DNA from: Jiella avicenniae
GTDB lineage: Bacteria > Pseudomonadota > Alphaproteobacteria > Rhizobiales > Rhizobiaceae
Assembly: GCF_021390325.1 (NCBI RefSeq)
Contig: NZ_JAJUWU010000014.1
Span: 124,001-188,000 of the forward strand
Reading direction: 5' to 3'
Length of the DNA: 64,000 bases
A program made the position numbers and the translations under genes. The notes beneath the pieces were generated by a model that saw only the letters and a list, made by a program, of their open reading frames with translations, had not been told where the DNA came from and did no database searches. Positions 56,973 through 64,000 of this stretch are shown here, one piece after another. Position 1 is the first letter of the stretch. Each line of letters begins with the position of its first letter.

Positions 56973-58301
56973 ATGACAGCACCGGTTTTGATCGAGGGCC
57001 GCAACCTTGCCCTCAAGGACGGCACGGGGATCGCCTCCTATGCCCGCAACCTGACCGAGACGCTCCGCGACCTCGGCTACGAACTCGATCTCCTGTTCGA
57101 CACCGAGTTCAGCCTCAGCCGGGACCGCGCCGATCTGAACGAGATCCGGCTCTACGACATGTCGCTGCGCCAGAGATCGCGGATCAGCCGCATGCAGCGC
57201 TATCGCCGGGCGTTTCGCTATCTCACCGTCCCGCCGGTGGCCCTCGAAGCGCGAGAGGTCGCCGAGACCAAGCTGATCGCCGATCACAGCGTCTTTCCCG
57301 GCCTGCACGGTTTCGGCCGGCGCATGGCGATCGAGATGCTGTTCCTGCGGGCCGACCAGCATCTCTTGCGCTACGGCCGCAGGCTGACGGTCAAGCCGCT
57401 ACGCCAGCCGCGCCTGTTCCACGCGACCCACCCCGCGGCAATCGAGATCAAGGGCTGCCCGAACGTCTACACGGTCCACGATCTCGTGCCGCTTCGGCTT
57501 CCCCACATGACGCTCGACAACAAGCGGGCATTCCACAAGACCCTGAGCACGCTGGCCGAGAGCGCCGACAGGATCGTCACCGTCTCGGAAAATTCGCGGC
57601 GCGACTTCCTGCACTATTTCAAGGTGGACGAAGACCGGGTCGTCAACACCCATCAGGCGGTTTCGCTGCCGGCCGAGTATCTTCGGCGCTCGGCCGAGGA
57701 GAAGGCCCGGGAGGTCAATGCCTTCGGCCTGACGCCGCAGAAATATTTCGTCTTCGTCGGTGCGCTGGAGCCGAAGAAGAATCTCGAACGCCTGATCGAC
57801 GCCTATCTCGCCGCGGGTTCGGACCACCGGCTGGTGATCGTCGGCAAGCTCGGCTGGGGATTCGAGGCCATCGTCGAGAAGCTGAGGCGGATTTCGGATC
57901 GCCCGCCGGTCATGCCCGACGGCGGTCCCTCGCCGCTTGCGGAGCGGATCATCCACCTGTCCTACCTGCCCTTCACCCAGGTGCTCAGCCTGATCGAGAA
58001 CGCCAGGGCCCTCCTGTTTCCCTCGCTCTACGAGGGGTTCGGGCTGCCGGCCCTCGAAGCCATGCTGCTGGGAACCCCGGTCGTCTCGGCGAATACCAGC
58101 TCTCTGCCGGAAGTCGTCGGCGAAGCCGGCCTGCTCGTCGACCCCTACGATCCGGTCGCGATCACCCGGGCGATCCGGGACATCGACCACGACGCAGACC
58201 TCAGGGCCGAGTTGAAACGCCGCGGCCCGGAGCAGGCAGCATTGTTTTCTCCGGACCGCTTCACCGAACGCATGAAGGCGGTCTATGACGACCTGACGTG
58301 A
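56973..58301 (+). CDS. GT4-family glycosyltransferase
   Basis: 442 residues, GT-B fold, paralogous in plan to the gene upstream: VFVGALEPKKN, VGKLGWGFE and PSLYEGFGLPALEAM are the GT4 motifs. Contains VYTVHDLVPLRLPH in the acceptor half. Role in capsule assembly is likely from context. Nothing in the sequence fixes sugar or linkage. Confidence 0.87.
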   Translation: MTAPVLIEGRNLALKDGTGIASYARNLTETLRDLGYELDLLFDTEFSLSRDRADLNEIRLYDMSLRQRSRISRMQRYRRAFRYLTVPPVALEAREVAETKLIADHSVFPGLHGFGRRMAIEMLFLRADQHLLRYGRRLTVKPLRQPRLFHATHPAAIEIKGCPNVYTVHDLVPLRLPHMTLDNKRAFHKTLSTLAESADRIVTVSENSRRDFLHYFKVDEDRVVNTHQAVSLPAEYLRRSAEEKAREVNAFGLTPQKYFVFVGALEPKKNLERLIDAYLAAGSDHRLVIVGKLGWGFEAIVEKLRRISDRPPVMPDGGPSPLAERIIHLSYLPFTQVLSLIENARALLFPSLYEGFGLPALEAMLLGTPVVSANTSSLPEVVGEAGLLVDPYDPVAITRAIRDIDHDADLRAELKRRGPEQAALFSPDRFTERMKAVYDDLT

Positions 58302-58582
58302 CGCGGCCGACGATTGCTTCGCTCTTCGCGGGGCGAAGCCGGCGGCCACGGATGGCTCGGCGGCGATGCTGCGAGGGCGGGCGATTTCGTCGAAGGCGCC
58401 GCGCGGGCCGCATTCCTGCCGAAAAGGCGCCGCACCTCGTCTGTCCGGCAAGGGCAGGCGGGGCGGCGGCGGACCGTCGCAGCCGGACGGGCCGGGCAAA
58501 GGCACGATCCGGTCGAAATGGCCTTTCGCTGCGGCTCGAAATGGCGTTCTGTCCTTGGCATGATGTGATGAAAGGTTGACGC

Positions 58583-59764
58583 GTGTCTGCGCTCACGACA
58601 TTCGAGGATCTGAAGGCGAAAGCGACGGGGCGGCAGGGAGCGCGGAAGCGTTCGCTGCGGCGATATTTCAGTCTCGGACGAATTCTCTTCTATCTCATCG
58701 TCATCCTGCCCCTCTTGCTGTCGGTGCTCTATTTCGGATTCATCGCCTCAGACCGCTATGTCTCGGAAAGCCGGTTTCTGGTGCGCAGCGCATCCACCCA
58801 GGACGTCAGCGGCCTCACCTCCATCTTGCGAACCTTCGGCATCAGCCGGGCCGACGACGACAGCTACGCGGTCCAGAGCTACATTCTCTCCCGCGACGCG
58901 CTGCGCGATCTGATGAAGACGCTGCCGATGGAGACCTTTCTCAACCGCGACGGCATCGACGTCTTTTCGAAGTGCTACCTGCCCTGGTCGAGCCGCGACT
59001 TCGAAAATCTCTATCAGTGCTATACCGACCGGGTCTCCGCCGTTCGCGAGGAGACGACCGGCATCAGCAGGCTGGAGGTCGATCTCTTCACCCCCGACGA
59101 CTCCAAGCAGGTCGCCGACGCTCTGCTCGAACTCGGCGAGCAACTCGCCAACCGGATGAACCGCCGGGCCGAGTACGACGCCGTGTCCAACGCCAAGGAA
59201 TTCATGGCGCAGGCCGAGGCGCGGCTCGTCGACGCCAACAAGAACCTCACCGACTTCCGCAATCAGGAGAACATGCTGGACATCCAAGGCGGGGCGGCGC
59301 CGACCTCGAGCGTCATCGCCGGATTGACGGCGGAACTCGCCAGGACCCAGGCGGAGATCCAGCAGCAGACGCGGGTCTCGCCGGGCAATCCCGGACTGGC
59401 GTCTCTGAAGACGAAGGCATCGGTGCTCCAGGAGCAGATCCAAACCGAGAGAGCCAAGCTGACCGGCTCGAGCGACGCCCTATCCAATCAGATCTCCGAT
59501 TTCGAAGACCTGACGCTTCGCAAGCAGATCGCCGATCAGGCTCTGTCGATCGCCTCCAAGGCCATCGACCAGGCGCGGCTCGAAGCCAAACGCCAGCGGA
59601 TCTACATCGAGACCGTCGTGACGCCGAACCTGCCCGACCAGGCGACGCAACCGAGAAGGCTCCGCATCATCACCACGGTCCTCGCCGTGTCGCTGATGCT
59701 CTTCGTTTCGATCTGGATGATCATGATCGGCGGGCGCGAACACCTCAACCACAACGACTCTTGA
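58583..59764 (+). CDS. kpsE: Capsule export inner-membrane protein, KpsE-like
   Basis: 393 residues, typical KpsE length. Two membrane helices (about 32-53 and 364-384) flank a periplasmic region with a long coiled coil (about 195-290) and the family stretch DRYVSESRFLVRSAS. Starts with GTG, with AAAGG 8 bp upstream. A second KpsE-like protein is encoded at 52742; this one lacks the N-terminal extension. Confidence 0.88.
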   Translation: MSALTTFEDLKAKATGRQGARKRSLRRYFSLGRILFYLIVILPLLLSVLYFGFIASDRYVSESRFLVRSASTQDVSGLTSILRTFGISRADDDSYAVQSYILSRDALRDLMKTLPMETFLNRDGIDVFSKCYLPWSSRDFENLYQCYTDRVSAVREETTGISRLEVDLFTPDDSKQVADALLELGEQLANRMNRRAEYDAVSNAKEFMAQAEARLVDANKNLTDFRNQENMLDIQGGAAPTSSVIAGLTAELARTQAEIQQQTRVSPGNPGLASLKTKASVLQEQIQTERAKLTGSSDALSNQISDFEDLTLRKQIADQALSIASKAIDQARLEAKRQRIYIETVVTPNLPDQATQPRRLRIITTVLAVSLMLFVSIWMIMIGGREHLNHNDS

Positions 59765-60417
59765 TTGTCGCATCCTATCGCAGCCGGCCGCTCCCACCGG
59801 AAGGCGGGCCCGGTGCATGCTCTCGATTGCCGGCCCGGATGCCGATGCGTCGGTCCTGCGACCGTTCGAAGTTCCGGTCGTGCCCTCCTGCCATCGACTT
59901 CACCGTGCATTTCGCACCTGCAAGATCCAGCCGACCGCCCGTCATTCGAAGAATTTCTCCGAAACTTCAGCTTGCGACCTGAGATATGCGCCCCTCCTGG
60001 CGGTCGAACTCACGAATTGAAATGTTGCATTGCGAAAAGTGAGCGTGGCATTTGTCATCGGCCCGTGCTAGGTTGCGATCAAGGGCTCGTGCTGGATCGC
60101 GATGATGCGCTGGCCCTGGCTGCCCTCGATACCAGTGCCTTCATTTCGTCCTGCTTGCGAATCCATCCAAAATTCGCCGCAAATACGGGTTCACAAAGGA
60201 CACACGAGGGGGCTACGATCTCATTCCCTAGCGTCAATGACGGGTCGCACAAGTATGTTGCGATCTTGCATCGGCGAAAGGAAATCGTTGCCGCTGTCGC
60301 CTCGACCGGATATCTGGGGGCGACGCCGGCGAGGCAGTTCGGCTATCGCACGAACGAGCGATCGCGTCGTAGTTTTGGCGTGCGTCGGTAAACGGAAGCC
60401 AGGAGGCGCTGCAGAGT
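59765..60417. other. Long intergenic region before the KpsS-like gene
   Basis: 653 bp, less GC-rich than its surroundings in 60000-60260. No frame in it has protein-like composition. It holds A/T-rich patches and a good ribosome site (AGGAGG, 60401-60406) for the next gene. Promoter likely. Confidence 0.5.
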
Positions 60418-61710
60418 ATGGCGACGAAACGCATCCTGTTCATTGGCGCGCCGTTCGGTCAGTTTTTTCGCGAACTTGCCGAAACGCTCGAGCGACAGGG
60501 TGCGGAAGTTTACCGCGTCGTCCTCGATGGTGGTGACTGGGCAGAAACTCCGGCCCGCAACCGCATCCCCCTCGAACGTTCGATGAGCTGGGCGCGATTC
60601 CTGCGCGACGTGATCGCGACGCGCGGCATCCAGACGATCGTCACCTACAACGACACCCTTCCGCGCAACCGCATCGCCCTCACCGTCGCCAAGCGCCTCG
60701 GCCTGAGCCGTCTCGTCCTGGAAAACGGCTATCTGCGGCCGCATCACGTCACGCTCGCCCAGAACGGCGTCAACGGCAACAGCGAACTGAGCTGCGATCC
60801 GGCGGTCATCAGCGTATCGCCGGAGCCCCCGGCGAAATGCCGGGAATTCCCGGTCTACATGCGCCCGCACGTGCTCAACACGATGCGCCATTTCTTCTGG
60901 AGCATCCTTCTCAAGCCGGTCCTGCCATACAATTCGAAGTATTACGGCGACTCGATCGCCCGCCAGGGTATCGGTTACCTCGGCGAATACAGCTGGCGGA
61001 TGTGGCACGACGAGAGCTCCAAGCTGGCAAGAATCGACGAGCACAAGGCAAAGCCCGGATCGCGTCTCTATCTCGTGCTGATGCAGAAGCCCGGTGACGG
61101 ACAGATCCGCTATCACTCACCCTTCGGCACCAACATCCGGTTTCTCGAGGAAGTGCTGAAGTCCTTCGCCGAGAACGCCCCGGACGATGCCTTCCTGGTC
61201 GTCAAGCAGCATCCGCTCGACTACGGCATCGAACGTCTGCAGCAGACCTTCGAGAAGCTCGCGGCCAAACTCGGCATCGAGAAACGCGCCGTCTACATGC
61301 GCAAGGCGGGCATCGCCGGGCTGATGGAGCGGACCGACTGTCTCGTCACGATCAATTCGACCGGCGGCCTGCAGGCCGTCATGGGCGGCATTCCGGTCAA
61401 GTGTCTCGGCAAGGCGGTCTACGATGTCGCGGGGCTCACCTTCCAGGGCTCGCTGGCGGAGTTCTGGTCGAATGCCGAAAAGCCCGATCCGAAGATGGTT
61501 CGGGCCTATCGCAGCTATCTCCTGTCGACCTGCCAGTTGAATGGCGGTTTCCACACGCCCGAAGCGCGCGACATTCTCCTTCCGGCCCTGGCGTCGCGGA
61601 TGCTGGAACTGACGAAGACGAGCACCGCCGGCCGCTTCGTCGCATCCCCGGTCAGCGACGAGGACGACGTCGAGTACTTCGCCGGCGAAGGGCTCGTCCC
61701 GGCGGAATGA
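60418..61710 (+). CDS. kpsS: KpsS-like capsule biosynthesis protein
   Basis: 430 residues. Related to KpsS/LipB capsule proteins, beta-Kdo transferases that build the lipid-linked Kdo linker of group 2 capsules: motifs QHPLDYG and TINSTGGLQAVMGGIPVK are the GT-B family's conserved donor-site regions. AGGAGG lies 11 bp before the ATG. The usual KpsC partner is not in the window. Assigned by motif and context. Confidence 0.78.
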   Translation: MATKRILFIGAPFGQFFRELAETLERQGAEVYRVVLDGGDWAETPARNRIPLERSMSWARFLRDVIATRGIQTIVTYNDTLPRNRIALTVAKRLGLSRLVLENGYLRPHHVTLAQNGVNGNSELSCDPAVISVSPEPPAKCREFPVYMRPHVLNTMRHFFWSILLKPVLPYNSKYYGDSIARQGIGYLGEYSWRMWHDESSKLARIDEHKAKPGSRLYLVLMQKPGDGQIRYHSPFGTNIRFLEEVLKSFAENAPDDAFLVVKQHPLDYGIERLQQTFEKLAAKLGIEKRAVYMRKAGIAGLMERTDCLVTINSTGGLQAVMGGIPVKCLGKAVYDVAGLTFQGSLAEFWSNAEKPDPKMVRAYRSYLLSTCQLNGGFHTPEARDILLPALASRMLELTKTSTAGRFVASPVSDEDDVEYFAGEGLVPAE

Positions 61711-61724
61711 TCGACGCGACGGGT

Positions 61725-61745
61725 TAGCCGGTTTGCCGGGCTTTT
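61725..61745. terminator. Weak hairpin between convergent genes
   Basis: CCGG/CCGG stem with a TTTG loop, an outer AG/CT pair with a bulge, then TTTT, between the kpsS-like gene and the adenosine kinase gene. Possible terminator. Confidence 0.3.
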
Positions 61746-61909
61746 AGCCGAACACCTCTCTCGATCTCGAACCGCACGACGGCTGCCCGGCCGCAAGCCG
61801 GCGTTCGGAAAATGCGAAAGAGGCGGGCGCGCCGGCTGCGCACCCACCCCCTCGGAGCGTTCTCGATCCAGGCCGGGCTGCTTTGCGGATCCGCCGCAGC
61901 CCGTACCGC

Positions 61910-62911
61910 TCAGCCCTGCAGCAGCGGCTTGACCGTCGGCAGTTCGGCGAGCGAGGTCTGCGGCCGCGGGCCGATCTGCTGGATGATGTGGCTCGCCGCG
62001 GCGTTGCCGATCCGCGCGCAGGCTTCGAGGTCGAGGCCGGCGGTGAAGCCGCGCAGGAAACCGGCGGCGAAGAGATCGCCCGCGCCGGTGGTGTCGACCA
62101 GCTTGTCCACGCTTTCGGTCGGAACGTCGATGCGCTGCTCGCCCTCGATCACCCGGCACCCCTTTTCGGAGCGCGTGACGACGGCGAATTGCGAGGCGTC
62201 CTCGGCGAGCCGCGCCGAAGCCTCCTCGAAGTCCTCGGTCTCGTAGAGCGCCAGTGCCTCGGCCTCGTTGGCAAAGACGATGCCGACCGTGCCGGAACGC
62301 ATCAGGTCGAGGAACTCGGCCCGGTAGCGATGGACGCAGAACGAGTCCGACAGCGTCATTGCCATGGAACGGCCATTGGCCTTGGCGACCTCGGCGGCCT
62401 TGACGATCGCTTCCTTGGCGCGCGGCGGATCCCAGAGATAGCCTTCGAAATAGGTGACCTTGGCCGCCTTGACGGTGTCCTCGTCGATGTCCTCGGGGCC
62501 GAGTTCGACGCAGGCGCCGAGATAGGTGCTCATCGAACGCTCGCCGTCGGGCGTGACGACGACCATGCAGCGAGCCGTCGGCGGATGGCCTTCCAGCGGC
62601 CGCGTCTCGTATTTGACGCCGAGCGAGCGGATGTCGTGGGCGAAGATCGAGCCGAGCTGGTCGCCCGAGACCTTGCCGAAATAGGCCCCCTTGCCGCCGA
62701 GGCTGACGAGCCCGGCAATGGTGTTGCCGGCGCTGCCGCCGGAAGTCTCGACCGCCGGCCCCATCGCGGCGTAGAGCTGCTCGGCCCGTTCGGCGTCGAT
62801 CAGCGTCATGCCGCCTTTCTGGATCTTCTCGCGTTCGAGAAAGGCGTCGTCCTCCCGCGAGATGATGTCGACGATGGCGTTGCCGATGGTGAGTACGTCG
62901 TATTCGGCCAT
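61910..62911 (-). CDS. Adenosine kinase, PfkB family
   Basis: 333 residues. Phosphorylates adenosine (or a related nucleoside) with ATP. PfkB signatures GGSAGNTIAGL near residue 65 and DTTGAGDLFAAGFLRGF near residue 280, with the catalytic Asp in GAGD. The ATG at 62911 has GGAGAGG upstream; eight extra codons are possible. Not clustered with the purine genes earlier in the window. Confidence 0.85.
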   Translation of the reverse strand: MAEYDVLTIGNAIVDIISREDDAFLEREKIQKGGMTLIDAERAEQLYAAMGPAVETSGGSAGNTIAGLVSLGGKGAYFGKVSGDQLGSIFAHDIRSLGVKYETRPLEGHPPTARCMVVVTPDGERSMSTYLGACVELGPEDIDEDTVKAAKVTYFEGYLWDPPRAKEAIVKAAEVAKANGRSMAMTLSDSFCVHRYRAEFLDLMRSGTVGIVFANEAEALALYETEDFEEASARLAEDASQFAVVTRSEKGCRVIEGEQRIDVPTESVDKLVDTTGAGDLFAAGFLRGFTAGLDLEACARIGNAAASHIIQQIGPRPQTSLAELPTVKPLLQG

Positions 62912-63024
62912 GGACCTCTCCGCTGCGTTGCACATTTGCGCATCGGTAGCGGCTCCGGCCCGGCATGGCTAGGGTCCTGGCGGCAATTTCGGGCCGGATG
63001 GCGCGAACGGTGCGGATCGTCCGG

Positions 63025-63573
63025 TCAGTCGAAGCTCTCGTTGGGATAGACGCCCCAGATGTCCTCCTGGCGAACGTAGCCGCCGCGGTCGGAGGCCTGG
63101 ATCTCGCACCAGCCGGTGCCGCATTCCTTGACCCTCGAGACGACGCCCGGCTCGAGGCGGGCGACCAGCGGCGCGTCGAGGGCGGGGCTGGCGTGGACGT
63201 CGATCATCGTCGCCTTGCCCTTCAGCCAAGGGGCGGCGATCGAGGTGCGCTCGCCCGACAAGAGCGAGTGGTAGACCCAGCCTTCCGAGCCTTCCGAATC
63301 GCGAATGCGCCGCCACAGGCCGAATTCCTGGATGATCTCGACCGGCAGGCCGGGGCGCAGGTAGAGCCAGGTCACCGGATAGTCACGGCCGGGCCCGATC
63401 CGCGCGTTGACGCGGGCGGACTTCAGGCTGACATAGCGCGGCAGCGGCAGGTTCGAGACCGGGCCGAGTTCCAGGGACACGGCCGGCGCCGGAGCGACGA
63501 CCGTGGCGAGGAGAAGGCTCGCCAGCGACAGCTTCAGGCGGCGGATCGAGGGGCGGACTGCGGCGAACGGCAT
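63025..63573 (-). CDS. SH3-like domain periplasmic protein
   Basis: 182 residues with an N-terminal signal (about 1-35, LKLSLASLLLATVVAPAPA). Two SH3-like repeats follow (SARVNARIGPGRDYPV; ATMIDVHASPALDAPL), the bacterial SH3 type found in cell-wall-associated proteins. Start chosen at 63573, which gives the signal peptide; the frame goes on to 63702 without one. 113 bp after the adenosine kinase start, same strand. Confidence 0.82.
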   Translation of the reverse strand: MPFAAVRPSIRRLKLSLASLLLATVVAPAPAVSLELGPVSNLPLPRYVSLKSARVNARIGPGRDYPVTWLYLRPGLPVEIIQEFGLWRRIRDSEGSEGWVYHSLLSGERTSIAAPWLKGKATMIDVHASPALDAPLVARLEPGVVSRVKECGTGWCEIQASDRGGYVRQEDIWGVYPNESFD

Positions 63574-63766
63574 GACGTCAACTCCATGGCGTGGCCGGAA
63601 CGCCCAAGGGTCGTCGCGGCCGTCGGTCGATGGCCGGCGAGAGGGCTGAAACGGACGGCGACGAACTTTTTTTCGCGCCGTCCGGCTGCTAGTCATGGTC
63701 ACCGGCTTTGCCGTGGATCATCGGCCGTTTGGGTTAACAAGGTCTTAGAAGCTTGGGAGTGGGCGA

Positions 63767-64000
63767 GTGACGGACGAGCGCAGAAGGCCCCTCGTGATCC
63801 TGACCCGCAGGCTGCCGGAGCCGGTCGAGAGCCGTATGCGCGAACTCTTCGACACGCGGCCGAACGAGACCGACCGTCCGATGACCCAGCCGGAACTCGT
63901 CGCCGCCGTGCGCGAGGCCGACGTGCTGGTGCCGACGGTGACGGACCGGATCGACCGGGCGGTGATCGAGCAGGCGGGCGAGAGGCTGAAGCTGATCGCC
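63767..64000 (+). CDS. D-2-hydroxyacid dehydrogenase (3' end beyond window)
   Basis: 78 residues to the right edge, starting GTG at 63767 with GGGAGTG just upstream. LTRRLPEPVESRMRELFDT, DVLVPTVTDRIDR and LKLIA match the N-terminus of glyoxylate/hydroxypyruvate (D-glycerate) dehydrogenases. Catalytic residues lie beyond the window. Confidence 0.82.
   Translation, partial: MTDERRRPLVILTRRLPEPVESRMRELFDTRPNETDRPMTQPELVAAVREADVLVPTVTDRIDRAVIEQAGERLKLIA

Overview
The window is high-GC (about two thirds G+C by eye), densely coded chromosome with no rRNA, tRNA, phage or insertion-sequence genes that I can see. Gene content points to an alphaproteobacterium of the Hyphomicrobiales (Rhizobiales), possibly an Aurantimonadaceae-like genus: DUF2849-cysI-DUF934-cysH order, an XdhA/XdhB/XdhC plus PuuD purine pathway, and interspersed palindromic repeats typical of that order. 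The genus is an inference.

Layout. (1) 1-21007 holds storage/compatible-glucan genes interleaved with a poorly characterised peptide-modification set. treZ (cut by the left edge), a glgE - treS/maltokinase fusion - glgB operon and an OpgD/OpgG-like periplasmic glucan protein make or remodel trehalose, alpha-glucan and osmoregulated glucan. Between them lie a zinc metallopeptidase, a 1146-residue transglutaminase/DUF2126 protein, a circularly permuted ATP-grasp/alpha-E fusion and a second transglutaminase, followed by a membrane diguanylate cyclase. (2) 21250-22055 has a 64-residue protein followed by a two-TM SLATT-like protein. (3) 22059-35761 is a co-directional minus-strand purine catabolism region: uraH, xdhA, xdhB, xdhC, a BMP-type nucleoside/purine ABC transporter, membrane urate oxidase puuD and guanine deaminase guaD. 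A hicAB toxin-antitoxin pair sits inside it, 3 bp ahead of xdhC, and a RutR-like operator lies ahead of uraH. (4) 35986-40432 holds a HepT/MntA pair, acyl-CoA thioesterase II, a UbiH-type monooxygenase and an orphan Leu/Ile/Val-type binding protein.

(5) 40883-48813 starts with a cold-shock gene with a long leader and then carries sulfate assimilation: DUF2849, cysI, DUF934, cysH, a 600-bp repeat block, cysD, a cysN with an unusual membrane tail, and a 55-residue membrane protein overlapping cysN. A stand-alone FAD oxidoreductase follows. (6) 50070-61710 is a capsule/export locus: outer-membrane export lipoprotein, ABC permease and ATPase, two KpsE/Wzz-like chain proteins, two GT4 glycosyltransferases and a KpsS-like protein. 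(7) 61910-64000 has a PfkB-family adenosine kinase, an SH3-like periplasmic protein and the start of a D-2-hydroxyacid dehydrogenase.

Least explained signals: the ATP-grasp/alpha-E/transglutaminase set around the glucan genes, the membrane-tailed CysN with its coupled mini-protein, the SLATT-like pair, and HicAB placed so that it probably co-transcribes xdhC.
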